DNA of 64,000 bases from Nocardiopsis xinjiangensis YIM 90004 (GTDB lineage: Bacteria > Actinomycetota > Actinomycetes > Streptosporangiales > Streptosporangiaceae): contig NZ_ANBE01000007.1 in assembly GCF_000341145.1 (NCBI RefSeq), positions 12,072-76,071 on the forward strand, given 5' to 3'. Every line of letters begins with the position of its first letter. The first letter of the stretch is position 1. Both the position numbers and the translations under genes were made by a program. The notes under the pieces were generated by a model, which saw nothing but the letters and a program-made list of their open reading frames with translations, had not been told where the DNA came from and did no database searches. Shown in pieces: positions 25,706 to 34,242 of this stretch.

Positions 25706-26862
25706 TGCGGCACCCCCGAGACCTCCAGGAGGGAGCGCATGCGGGCGGCGGCGCGGTCGGGGTCGTCCAGGAGCCCGGCGCGGTCGGCCAGGCGGAGGAC
25801 CTCGGACAGGTGGGGCAGGCTGCGTCCGCTGTGCAGGCCCGCGACCATGTGGAAGCCGTCCTGGTGGCCGTTGAGCCAGGCCAGGAAGGTGATGCCGGTC
25901 TTGTAGTAGTAGGTGGGCACGGCGAACAGGTGCCGGGACAGCGGCACGGTGGGGTCGAGGATCTCCCGGAACCGGGCGGTGTCGCCCTCGTCGAGCGCGG
26001 CCAGGGCCCGCGAGGCGGCCGGTGCGATCGCGGCGAAGATGCCGAGCAGGGCATCGGAGTGGCCCTGTTCGTCGCCCTCGATGAGTTCGGGGTAGTGGAA
26101 GTCGTCGCCGGTGTACAGGCGTACCCCGTCGGGCAGAAGGCGGCGCAGGCGGATTTCGTGTGCGGTGTCGAGCAGCGAGACCTTGATGCCCTCGACCGCG
26201 TCGGCGTGCTCGGTGATGAGTTCGGCGACCGGTTCGACGGCGTCGGCCGGATCGGCGTATCCCCAGTATCCCTCGAGGGCGGGGTCGAAGGCGGTGCCGA
26301 GCCAGTGCAGGAGGACCGGCCGCTCGGTCTCCGACAGCAGGGCGCCGTAGACCCGTGTGTAGTCGGCGGGGCCCTCGGCCGCTGCCGCGAGGGCGCGCGA
26401 GGCCATGATCACGGGGGTCGCGCCCGCCTCGGTGATCACTCGGAGCTGCTCGCGGTAGGCGTCCAGGATCCCGTCGAGGCCGGGGGCGGGGCCGGTGAGC
26501 TGGTCGGTGTTGACGCCGCAGGCCAGGGGGGCCGATCGTGCCGCGGCCTCCTTGCCGGAGCGGCGGACGAGCTCGGCGGTGGCGGCCCAGTCCAGACCCA
26601 TGCCGCGTTGGGCGGTGTCCATGGCGTCGGCGACCCCGAGGCCCTGGTCCCACAGGTGGTGGCGGAAGGCCAACGTGCGGTCCCAGTCGAGGACGGCGGG
26701 GTCGCCGGGGGCGTTGTTCGCCCGGGGGTCGGCGACCACGTGGGCGGCGGCGTAGGCGGTGCGGGTGCGCGGGGCCGGTACGGGCGCGGCCCCGAGCGGG
26801 GTTCCGGTGAGGGTGTGGGGGGCGGTGGTTCCGTTCTGCGTGGGCAGGTTCAGTGTGTTCAT
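25702..26862 (-). CDS. DUF993 family, dihydrodipicolinate synthase-like protein
   Basis: A 386-residue protein of the DUF993 type, a barrel family distantly related to DapA-like aldolases. It has an alanine-rich N-terminal segment, then DWDRTLAFRHHLWDQGLGVADAM, a likely Schiff-base-lysine strand GIKVSLLD (Lys near residue 217) and LYTGDDFHYPELI. An aldolase or hydro-lyase role on a keto-acid would fit behind an enolase-superfamily dehydratase, but I infer this only from structure class and context. ATG 26862 overlaps the upstream dehydrogenase stop by 4 bp. Confidence 0.85.
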   Translation of the reverse strand: MNTLNLPTQNGTTAPHTLTGTPLGAAPVPAPRTRTAYAAAHVVADPRANNAPGDPAVLDWDRTLAFRHHLWDQGLGVADAMDTAQRGMGLDWAATAELVRRSGKEAAARSAPLACGVNTDQLTGPAPGLDGILDAYREQLRVITEAGATPVIMASRALAAAAEGPADYTRVYGALLSETERPVLLHWLGTAFDPALEGYWGYADPADAVEPVAELITEHADAVEGIKVSLLDTAHEIRLRRLLPDGVRLYTGDDFHYPELIEGDEQGHSDALLGIFAAIAPAASRALAALDEGDTARFREILDPTVPLSRHLFAVPTYYYKTGITFLAWLNGHQDGFHMVAGLHSGRSLPHLSEVLRLADRAGLLDDPDRAAARMRSLLEVSGVPQ

Positions 26863-28013
26863 GTGTTCGTGACCTCGTCGAGGACGATGCGTTCGCCGGT
26901 ACGGGCCGAGCGCAGGCCCGCCTCGGCCATCTGCAGGCCGCGGGCGCCGGAGAGCAGGTCGTGGGGGAAGGGGGTCCCGGCCGCCACGTGGCGCAGGAAG
27001 TTTTCCCACTGGGCGCGGAACCCGTTGGGGAACTCGCGGTTGTCGGGGACCTCGGCCCAGCCGGCGCGGTGGTCGACGGGGTCGGCGACGTCGGGGTCCC
27101 AGACCGCCTTGGGGGTGGCGGTGCGGTGCTGGATGCGGCAGCCGCGCAGCCCGGCGACGGCGCTGCCCTCGGTGCCGTCGACCTGGAACTCCACGAGCTC
27201 GTCGCGGTCGACCCGCACGCTCCAGGAGGAGTTGATCTGGGCGATGATGCCGCCCTCGATGTCGAAGATGCCGTAGGCGGCGTCGTCGGCGGTGGCCTCG
27301 TAGGGCTCGCCGCTTTCGCCCCAGCGGCGGGGGATGTGGGTGGCGGTGCGGGCGGTGACCGTGTGTACGGCGCCGAAGAGGTGCTCCAGGACGTAGTGCC
27401 AGTGCGGGAACATGTCGAGCACGATGCCGCCGCCGTCCTCGGAACGGTAGTTCCAGCTGGGGCGCTGACCGGGCTGCCAGTCGCCCTCGAAGACCCAGTA
27501 GCCGAACTCGCCGCGCACCGACAGGATCTTGCCGAAGAATCCGCTGTCGATGAGGCGGCGGAGCTTGAGCAGGCCGGGCAGGAACAGCTTGTCCTGGACC
27601 ACGCCGTTGCGCACGCCGGCCTGTTCGGCCAGTTCGGCCAGTTCGAGCGCCTCATCAAGGGTCGCGGCGGCGGGCTTCTCGGTGTAGATGTGCTTGCCGG
27701 CGGCGATGGCGGCGCGGGCCGCGGGCTCGCGGGCGTGCGTGATCTGGGCGTCGAAGTAGAGGGGGACGCCGTCGTCGGAGAGCACGGAGTCCAGGTCGGT
27801 GGTCCAGCGTTCGATGCCGTGGCGCTCGGCGATCGTGCGCAGCTTCTCGGGCGAGCGGCCGACGAGCACGGGTTCGGGTACCACCCGGGTTCCGTCGGGC
27901 AGCTCCACCCCGCCGGCGTCGCGGATCTCCAGCACGGACCGGCTCAGGTGCTGCCGGTAGCCCATTCTGCCGGTGACGCCGTTCATGGCGACACCCAGTG
28001 TCTGGACGGTCAT
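26859..28013 (-). CDS. Gfo/Idh/MocA-family oxidoreductase
   Basis: A 384-residue NAD(P)-dependent dehydrogenase, first gene of a four-gene catabolic operon. The N-terminal Rossmann part starts TLGVAMNGVTGRMGYRQH. The EKP motif is in IYTEKPAAATLDEAL. The C-terminal sheet domain includes a GGGIVLDMFPHWHYVLEHL segment, in which His residues are at the usual catalytic position. ATG 28013 follows AAAGGTGG. A perfect-core operator (28034-28048) lies just upstream. The operon order, dehydrogenase, DUF993, isomerase, dehydratase, looks like a complete sugar to keto-acid route of unknown substrate. Confidence 0.9.
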   Translation of the reverse strand: MTVQTLGVAMNGVTGRMGYRQHLSRSVLEIRDAGGVELPDGTRVVPEPVLVGRSPEKLRTIAERHGIERWTTDLDSVLSDDGVPLYFDAQITHAREPAARAAIAAGKHIYTEKPAAATLDEALELAELAEQAGVRNGVVQDKLFLPGLLKLRRLIDSGFFGKILSVRGEFGYWVFEGDWQPGQRPSWNYRSEDGGGIVLDMFPHWHYVLEHLFGAVHTVTARTATHIPRRWGESGEPYEATADDAAYGIFDIEGGIIAQINSSWSVRVDRDELVEFQVDGTEGSAVAGLRGCRIQHRTATPKAVWDPDVADPVDHRAGWAEVPDNREFPNGFRAQWENFLRHVAAGTPFPHDLLSGARGLQMAEAGLRSARTGERIVLDEVTNT

Positions 28014-28033
28014 GGGTCGATACCACCTTTCTG

Positions 28034-28048
28034 TGAAAGCGCTTTCCA
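28034..28048. promoter_or_regulatory. LacI-type operator TGAAAGCGCTTTCCA
   Basis: A palindrome with a perfect GAAAGCGCTTTC core, 21 bases upstream of the dehydrogenase start at 28013. It is part of the regional AAGCGCTT set. Confidence 0.82.
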
Positions 28049-28106
28049 GGCTAATCCACCCCGACGGCTGACGCCAGCCCGGGATCGGGGAGGAGGAGCA
28101 GGGCCC

Positions 28107-28146
28107 GGTGCGGCCCGGGATCCGTGCACGGGTCCCGGGCCGCACC
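28107..28146. terminator. Hairpin terminator of the lyase operon
   Basis: A perfect 14-bp inverted repeat (28107-28120 with 28133-28146) lies 7 bp beyond the lyase stop on the minus strand. The loop holds a further short palindrome, CCGTGCACGG. Confidence 0.85.
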
Positions 28147-28152
28147 CGTTTC

Positions 28153-30456
28153 CTAGTCGGGGTAGCGGATCTGCGGCTCGGGCACCTGCGACCAGTCGGT
28201 GCTCGAGGCGAGCATGAACGAGGGGTGGGAGGGCTGGTTGTAGGCCGTCTGCTGCCACGCCACACCCACGCGGTACTGCGGGTCGTGCATCAAGGTGTGA
28301 ACCTTGCGGTCGGTGACCTCGGGGCTGCTGTAGATGCGCAGCGCCGAACCGTCCTCGGTGCGCACCACCAACTCCTCACGCCAGTCACCGAGCACGTCCG
28401 CCACCAGGGCCGGGTTCCCCTTGGTCCCGTTGCTGGTCAGCGTGCCCTCGGCCGTCAGGAGCGTGCCCCGGCCCCAGTCCTCGATCCGGGGCGGTTCGGA
28501 ACCGTCCCCGGTGTCGGTACCGTGCACGGTCTGGGTGGTCATGTCCGCCGACCACCGGATGCTCATGTTGGTTCCCGGCACGTCCTCGCCCAGGAACTCG
28601 CCGCCGGCCGCGTGCAGCCCGGCCTCGCCCTCGCCCGGACCCATCTCGTACCAGGCCTCCACGCCGGGTCGGTCGGGGTCGATGTCACCGACCATCCCCC
28701 GGCCCACGTCACCGCCCATGAATTCACCGAAGAGTACGTCGCCCGTCTCGGCGTCACGCATGGCGTACCCGTAGGGAGCCGCCGAGTCCTCGTGCACCGA
28801 CCAGATCTCCAGCCCGTCCCGGTCCGGATCGAAGTCGCCCACGTGCAGGGCGTCCCCGTGGCCGAACCCGACGCACTCCTCCCCGTCCACGGCCGGGCTC
28901 CCGTCGCAGGAGGAGTAGAGCAGGGACCCGTCGTGGTCGAGGACGGCCGAACCGTGGACGACCTCCTGGTGTCCGTCGCCGTCCACGTCGGCCACGCTCA
29001 AGGAATGGAAACCCTGCCCGGCCAAGGCACCCAGCTCCGGGTCGGCCGCGTCCCGCATGTGGATGCCGTCGTCGTCGAAGGGGTTGTCCATCTCGACGTG
29101 CCCGCTGTCGGCGGACCATCGCTTCTGAATACGCTTGCCGTCGAAGTCGTAGGCGACGACGGCCGAACGGGTGTAGTAACCGCGCGCGAAGACCGCTGAG
29201 GGCTCGGTCCCGTCGAGGTGGGCCACGCCCGCCAGGAACCGGTCCACCCGGTTGGCGGGTTCGATGCGTTCCATCGCGTAGTCGCCCCAGCGGAGACCGT
29301 CGTCGCCTCGCTCGGGCTCGTAGCGCACGGTGTCCAGTTCCGCGCCGCTCTCGCCGTCGAAGACGGTCAGGTACTCGGGGCCGTCGAGGACGAACCCTTC
29401 GAATCCGCGCAGGTCGTTGTTCTCGCTCTTGTCAGGGGCGTACTCGTCGATGAAGAAGTCGGCGAGTTCCCGGGCCTCGTCCTCACCCAACGGGTAGTCG
29501 TGGCGCGGTTCCCCTCCGAAGGCCTCCTCCAACGTCCGAGGCCACTGGCCGCTCCTGACCTCGGGCTCGGTGTGCCAGTTCCGGAACATCTCCACGAGGT
29601 GCTCGTAGTAGTCGTCGGCACCGAAGCGGTGGTCGTCCCGGTGGGAGTGGCCGGCCTCCAGGTCCTCCTCCGGCATGGTGATGTATTCGGAACCGGTCTC
29701 CCGCCCGTCCCCGTCCAGTTCGACGGTCCGCGTGCCCGGCGCGGTCCTGAACATCAGTTCCGCGCGGCCGTCACCGTCGAAGTCGTATACCAGGAACTGC
29801 GTGTAATGGGCCCCGGCACGGATGTTGTGCCCGAGGTCGACACGGTTCAGCAGCTCCCCTTCGAGCGTGTACGTGTCGATGAGGACGTTGCCGGTGTACC
29901 CGGTGTGCGAGTTGTCCTTGGAGTTGGACGGGTCCCACTTGACGACGAACTCGTACTGCCCGTCGCCGAGCACGTCACCCACGCTCACGTCGTTGGCGGT
30001 GTACTCGTACTCCACCCCGTCCGGGCTCGTACCGCCCTCGGGAGGCTGCAGACCGATCTCGTGGAAGCCCTCCTCCCAGACCGAGGTCTCGCCCTCGGGT
30101 CCCTCCTGTCCCACGGGGGCGACCGTGTAGGAGGATCCGGCACCGCCGTCCTCGTCCAGGTGGTTGGTGCTGTCCTCGACCACGGCGATGGACTCGCCGT
30201 CCCGGAGGACCTCGAAGGCCGGGCCCTCCATACCGGCTTCGCCCCGCCCGTCGACCTCGTCGCCGAGCAAGCGCCAGCTCAGGAGGACACCTTCGTCCGA
30301 TTCCACGGCCACGAGACCCCGGTCGAGGTGTTCCATCCGGGTGTACGTTCGCCGGTCCTGCTCGGCCGGCGCGTGTGCGGCGCCGGCCGCCAGCAGCACG
30401 CTCACTCCGGTTGCGAGCACACCTGCGCTTCGCAACGCCCTGCGGGGGGTGGGCAC
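28153..30456 (-). CDS. Secreted rhamnogalacturonan lyase (PL11)
   Basis: A 767-residue polysaccharide lyase family 11 enzyme (YesW/YesX type) that cleaves the rhamnose-galacturonate backbone of pectin by beta-elimination. The signal peptide runs to about residue 31 (hydrophobic GVLATGVSVLLAAGAAHA). The mature chain has an N-terminal sandwich (MEHLDRGLVAVESDEGVLLSW) and then an eight-bladed propeller with calcium-binding repeats such as DFDGDGRAE, DVDGDGHQE and DVLGDWREE. GTG 30456 follows GGAGG. It lies 70 bp downstream of the GH42 gene, probably in one operon under the operator at 32726. Length and motifs fit the family well. Confidence 0.95.
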   Translation of the reverse strand: MPTPRRALRSAGVLATGVSVLLAAGAAHAPAEQDRRTYTRMEHLDRGLVAVESDEGVLLSWRLLGDEVDGRGEAGMEGPAFEVLRDGESIAVVEDSTNHLDEDGGAGSSYTVAPVGQEGPEGETSVWEEGFHEIGLQPPEGGTSPDGVEYEYTANDVSVGDVLGDGQYEFVVKWDPSNSKDNSHTGYTGNVLIDTYTLEGELLNRVDLGHNIRAGAHYTQFLVYDFDGDGRAELMFRTAPGTRTVELDGDGRETGSEYITMPEEDLEAGHSHRDDHRFGADDYYEHLVEMFRNWHTEPEVRSGQWPRTLEEAFGGEPRHDYPLGEDEARELADFFIDEYAPDKSENNDLRGFEGFVLDGPEYLTVFDGESGAELDTVRYEPERGDDGLRWGDYAMERIEPANRVDRFLAGVAHLDGTEPSAVFARGYYTRSAVVAYDFDGKRIQKRWSADSGHVEMDNPFDDDGIHMRDAADPELGALAGQGFHSLSVADVDGDGHQEVVHGSAVLDHDGSLLYSSCDGSPAVDGEECVGFGHGDALHVGDFDPDRDGLEIWSVHEDSAAPYGYAMRDAETGDVLFGEFMGGDVGRGMVGDIDPDRPGVEAWYEMGPGEGEAGLHAAGGEFLGEDVPGTNMSIRWSADMTTQTVHGTDTGDGSEPPRIEDWGRGTLLTAEGTLTSNGTKGNPALVADVLGDWREELVVRTEDGSALRIYSSPEVTDRKVHTLMHDPQYRVGVAWQQTAYNQPSHPSFMLASSTDWSQVPEPQIRYPD

Positions 30457-30526
30457 GGTCGATCAGCCTCCATCGGGTCGTGATCGGTCAGGGGATGAGG
30501 GGCCCGACCAGGGGCCGGGCCGGGTT

Positions 30527-32569
30527 TCACGGACGCTCCACGCGCAGCACCGCCACCCCGTCGGGAGGCAGGTGCGCACCGGCGGTACCGGTCAAGGGGG
30601 TTCCGGGCAGGTCGGCGAGGACCACGCCCTCGTCCGTGCGGTTGGACAAGAACCAGTACTCGGCGCCCTCCGCGGTGCGAACGGCCAGTTCCACGCACCC
30701 GCGCAGGGGTTCGGGGAGTTCGGAGCCGACCCCGGCCTCATCGGTGATCCGCAGCAGGAACCCGCGCCGTGCTCGGGCCGAGAGCCGGGTCGTGGTGTAG
30801 GAAGCGGTTCCGCCTCCCGGGATCCGGCGCAGGGTGAGGGCGGGCCGCCCTCGGAGGGGTCCGTCGCCGTAGCGCGCGAGCGTCTGCACGTCCCGGCCGG
30901 TGACGGTGGCCTCCTCGGTCCACAGGTCGCCGCTGCCACCGGTGTCCAGGGGGACCGCCACTCCCTCCGGGAGAGGGGAGAACTCCTCCACACGGATCCC
31001 CAGCAGGTCCCGGAACGCGCCCGGATGGCCGCCGAGGTACACGTGGTCGTCGGCGTCCACGGTCCCGGAGAAGTAGGTGGTGACGAGGTGGCCGCCGCGG
31101 TCGGCGTAGCGGTTCACCCGGTCGGCGAGGTGGCCGGGGACCATGTGCAGCAGCGGCGCCACCACCAGGTCGTACTCGTCCCATCCGCCGTCGACGGGGA
31201 CGATGTCCGCGCGGATCCCCAGGTCGAGGAAGGTTTGGTACCACTCCAGCGCCTCCCGGTGGTAGTCGATCTCCTCCGAGGGCAGGGAAGGGCGCTCCAC
31301 GGCCCGCCACGACTGGTAGTCGAAGACGACGGCCGCCCGCGCGGGGAGGCGCTCGGAACCGGCCACCTCGGCCAGGTCCTCGCGCAGGAGCCTGCCGAGC
31401 TCGACCACGTCGCGGAAGACACGGCTGTCGGGGCCGGCGTGCGGCACCATCGCCGAGTGGTACTTCTCCGCACCGGCACGCGACTGCCTCCACTGGAAGA
31501 AGCAGACGGCGTCGGCCCCGTGTGCGAGGTGCAGGAGGGAGTCCCGGTGGAGCTGCCCCTCCCTCTTGGCGAGGTTGACGGGTTTCCAGTTCACCGCGCT
31601 GGTGGAGTGCTCCATCAGGAACCACGGCCTGCCCCGCGCCAGCCCGCTCGTGAGGTTCGCGGAGAAGGAGAGTTCGTCGCGGCCGGTCTCGTCCAGACGC
31701 ACGTAGTGGTCGTTGGCGACGAAGTCGACCTCGTGGGCCCACCGCACGTAGTCGAGGTCCCGGGTGTGGTGGTTGACCATGAAGTTGGTCGTCACCGGGA
31801 TCTCGGGGGTGATGCGGCGCAACAGGTCGCGTTCGGCCCGCAGGTGCTCGAGCAGGGCGTCGTTGGAGAAACGCGTGAAGTCGAGGTCCTGTGTGGGGTT
31901 GGGGATGAAAGCCGCAGCTCGCGGGGGCAGGATCTGGTTCCAGTCGGTGTAGTGCTGGGACCAGAACGCTGTCCCCCACGCCTCGTTCAGGGTGTCCAGG
32001 TCCCCGTAGCGCCGGCGTAGCCAGGCACGGAAGGCGGCCGCCGCGTCGTCGGAGTAGTCGTAGAGATTGTGGCAGCCCAGTTCGTTGGACACGTGCCAGG
32101 CCGCAAGGGCCGGATGCCGCCCGTACCGTTCGGCGAGCGCACGGGTCAGGCGCAGGGCATGTTCGCGGAAGACCGGGGACGTGGGACGCCAGTGCTGCCG
32201 GCTGCCCGGCCACACGGTCCTGCCCGAGTGCGAGACCGGAAGGACCTCGGGGTGGGCGGTGACCAGCCACGGCGGCGGCGAGGTGGTGGCGGTGGCCAGG
32301 TCGACGGCGATCCCGCTCTCGTGCAACCGGTCCATCAGCTCATCCAGCCAGGAGAAGTCCCATGTGTCCGGGCCGGTCTGGATCCTGGCCCAGGAGAAGA
32401 TCCCCAGGGAGACGATGGTGACCCCGGCCTCCTCCATCAGACGCAGGTCTTCTTCCCACACCTCGCGGGGCCACTGTTCGGGGTTGTAGTCGGCCCCGTA
32501 GCCGAACCTCGGGCGGTCGGGGTCGTTCGGCCACCGGATCCACCGGTGCGCGGGCCGTTCGTGGGTCAC
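30527..32569 (-). CDS. GH42 beta-galactosidase
   Basis: A 680-residue cytoplasmic beta-galactosidase of glycoside hydrolase family 42. The acid/base Glu163 lies in AWHVSNELGCH and the nucleophile Glu320 in WFLMEHSTSAVNW. The N-terminal barrel begins FGYGADYNPEQWP, a family hallmark, and trimerisation and C-terminal domains follow. GTG 32569 follows AAGGAG by five bases. GH42 enzymes trim galactan side chains of rhamnogalacturonan-I, which agrees with the lyase downstream. No signal peptide, so it acts on imported oligosaccharides. Confidence 0.95.
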   Translation of the reverse strand: MTHERPAHRWIRWPNDPDRPRFGYGADYNPEQWPREVWEEDLRLMEEAGVTIVSLGIFSWARIQTGPDTWDFSWLDELMDRLHESGIAVDLATATTSPPPWLVTAHPEVLPVSHSGRTVWPGSRQHWRPTSPVFREHALRLTRALAERYGRHPALAAWHVSNELGCHNLYDYSDDAAAAFRAWLRRRYGDLDTLNEAWGTAFWSQHYTDWNQILPPRAAAFIPNPTQDLDFTRFSNDALLEHLRAERDLLRRITPEIPVTTNFMVNHHTRDLDYVRWAHEVDFVANDHYVRLDETGRDELSFSANLTSGLARGRPWFLMEHSTSAVNWKPVNLAKREGQLHRDSLLHLAHGADAVCFFQWRQSRAGAEKYHSAMVPHAGPDSRVFRDVVELGRLLREDLAEVAGSERLPARAAVVFDYQSWRAVERPSLPSEEIDYHREALEWYQTFLDLGIRADIVPVDGGWDEYDLVVAPLLHMVPGHLADRVNRYADRGGHLVTTYFSGTVDADDHVYLGGHPGAFRDLLGIRVEEFSPLPEGVAVPLDTGGSGDLWTEEATVTGRDVQTLARYGDGPLRGRPALTLRRIPGGGTASYTTTRLSARARRGFLLRITDEAGVGSELPEPLRGCVELAVRTAEGAEYWFLSNRTDEGVVLADLPGTPLTGTAGAHLPPDGVAVLRVERP

Positions 32570-32725
32570 GCCCACTCCTTCCGGTTCGTGTGCGCTGCAG
32601 GCCGGGGCCGCGGGCCCTGTGTCCGCGGCCGGCCGCCGCCGCGAGGCCCCGGCCCCGGGCGGAGAGGTCCGCACCGGCAGACCGCGGGGGAGGCTCCTCT
32701 GGTCGTACGAGATCCGACATTAAAC

Positions 32726-32739
32726 GGAAAGCGCTTTCT
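32726..32739. promoter_or_regulatory. LacI-type operator GGAAAGCGCTTTCT
   Basis: A palindrome in the 383-bp divergent gap between the GH42 and beta-helix genes, about 157 bp before the GH42 start. It is likely the control site of the GH42-lyase operon. Confidence 0.78.
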
Positions 32740-32778
32740 CGCCAACCCCCGCACTCCCACTCCTTCGGCCTCGGGGGC

Positions 32779-32791
32779 GCAAACGTTTCCA
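32779..32791. promoter_or_regulatory. Possible second-type LacI operator GCAAACGTTTCCA
   Basis: This AAACGTTT-centred site in the same gap resembles the rhamnose-locus operators (TTGAAACGTTTCAA) rather than the AAGCGCTT set. It may allow rhamnose-dependent control of the pectin genes. Single site, so uncertain. Confidence 0.45.
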
Positions 32792-32887
32792 TTGCATCCC
32801 CGACCTGGAAGGTCGCATTCATGAACCCGAGGGCGCCAGCAACACCCGTTTCGGTTGCTGTCCCTCTGTGCTAACTTCCACCTCCAC

Positions 32888-32902
32888 GGGAAGCGCTTTC
32901 CT
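32888..32902. promoter_or_regulatory. LacI-type operator GGGAAGCGCTTTCCT
   Basis: A near-perfect palindrome 50 bp before the secreted beta-helix gene. It is the plus-strand partner of the site at 32726. Confidence 0.8.
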
Positions 32903-32952
32903 ACCCCCGCTCACCGCCCGGTACGCACACCGGGCCGTACAGGAGAGACCCG

Positions 32953-34191
32953 ATGGCACGAGAAGACCACACACCGCAACCCGCGGGCCGGGCACGGACC
33001 CGGCGCCGCAAGCCGTCCCTGCCCCTGCTCATCGCCGCCCCCGCGGCGATGGCCGTGGGGGCAGGGCTCCTGGTCGCCGCCCAAACCGCGCCCGGCGACG
33101 AACCGGAGCTGACAGCGAGCAGCCCCGGGACCGCCGAGTGCGGATCGGGCGAATACGTGGCCGAGGTCGAGGGCGACGACGACATCGGCTGGACCGTTCT
33201 GGCCTCCGGAGAGGTCGTCCACGAAGGGACCGCGCTGCTGGAGGCCATGCAGGCCGCCGTGGACTCCCTCGACCCCGCCCGCACCGCGCAGCAAGGCGTC
33301 GTCGTGAACGGCTCCGGCCGGGTCCCTGCCGACGCATCGCTGGATCTGCCCAGCCACACCCTGTTCGAGGTCTGCGGTTCCCTCGACGTGGCCGGGGAAG
33401 CAGGGGACTCCCACGCCCCCGTGCGGATCCGGCAGGCGGTCGACGTCGAGGTCCCGCACCTGGCCGTGACCGGAGCGCCCTACTTCGGGGTGTTCGTTCA
33501 GAGCTCGGAGGACGTGCGCTTCGGGCAGATCGATCTCGACCTGTCCGGCGGCCTGGGCATGCGCATCGACAGCCGGGACGACGACGACACGCGCGGAGCC
33601 CGCGACATCAGCATCGACGACGTCAACGTGACCGGCGCCTCCAGCCACGCCGTGGAGACCTACGGGGTCAACGGGTTCACCCTGGGCACGCTCACCGCCA
33701 CCGACGTGGGCGGGTCCGGACTCCTGCTCAACGACTCCGAGAACGCCGACATCGGCGTGATCGACGCCGAGAACGTGGCCGCCGGCAGCGGGTACGCCGC
33801 CTTCCGCATGGCCAACCGCAACGGACTGGTCAACGGTGAGTACCGCGACACCGTCCACGTCGGGCAGGTCACCGCCCGCGGGGGAGGACGCGGCATCTTC
33901 TGCGTCTCCGAGAGCGGCGGCGCCACCATCGACCGGGTCGACATCGCCGGAACCGGCAACGACTCGATCCTGATCGAGAACTGCCACAACGTCACCGTGG
34001 CCGCCGAGGCGGGCACCGTCGAGGGTCCCGGAGGTATCCGCCTCGCCGCGCGGGAGGAGTTCGCCAACAACTCCGACATCACCCTGTCCAACCTGACCGT
34101 GATCGACTCGGAGGTCAGGGAGGACCCCTGCGGCGAGAACACCGTCGTGGAGAACGTGGAGCTGGACAACAGCGCGGACCGCACCTGCTGA
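32953..34191 (+). CDS. Secreted right-handed parallel beta-helix protein
   Basis: A 412-residue exported protein. The N-terminus has a positively charged RTRRRKPS followed by a hydrophobic helix (LLIAAPAAMAVGAGLLVAA, about 24-42) acting as signal or anchor. Then come beta-helix rungs with short repeats such as ISIDDVNVTGASSHAVETYG, IGVIDAENVAAGSGYAAF and VHVGQVTARGGGRGIF. Such folds occur in pectate lyases, polygalacturonases and related pectin-active enzymes, but I do not see a named catalytic motif. An operator lies 50 bp upstream, so it is co-regulated with rhamnogalacturonan lyase. AGGAG precedes ATG. Confidence 0.82.
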   Translation: MAREDHTPQPAGRARTRRRKPSLPLLIAAPAAMAVGAGLLVAAQTAPGDEPELTASSPGTAECGSGEYVAEVEGDDDIGWTVLASGEVVHEGTALLEAMQAAVDSLDPARTAQQGVVVNGSGRVPADASLDLPSHTLFEVCGSLDVAGEAGDSHAPVRIRQAVDVEVPHLAVTGAPYFGVFVQSSEDVRFGQIDLDLSGGLGMRIDSRDDDDTRGARDISIDDVNVTGASSHAVETYGVNGFTLGTLTATDVGGSGLLLNDSENADIGVIDAENVAAGSGYAAFRMANRNGLVNGEYRDTVHVGQVTARGGGRGIFCVSESGGATIDRVDIAGTGNDSILIENCHNVTVAAEAGTVEGPGGIRLAAREEFANNSDITLSNLTVIDSEVREDPCGENTVVENVELDNSADRTC

Positions 34192-34207
34192 GGTGAGTGA
34201 CACGCGA

Positions 34208-34241
34208 CCTCCGGCGGCCCCGGGGACGGGGCCGCCGGAGG
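34208..34241. terminator. Bidirectional hairpin between convergent genes
   Basis: A perfect 15-bp stem (34208-34222 with 34227-34241) with a four-base GGGA loop fills the 51-bp gap between the beta-helix gene and the convergent dehydrogenase. Confidence 0.87.
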
Positions 34242-34242
34242 C

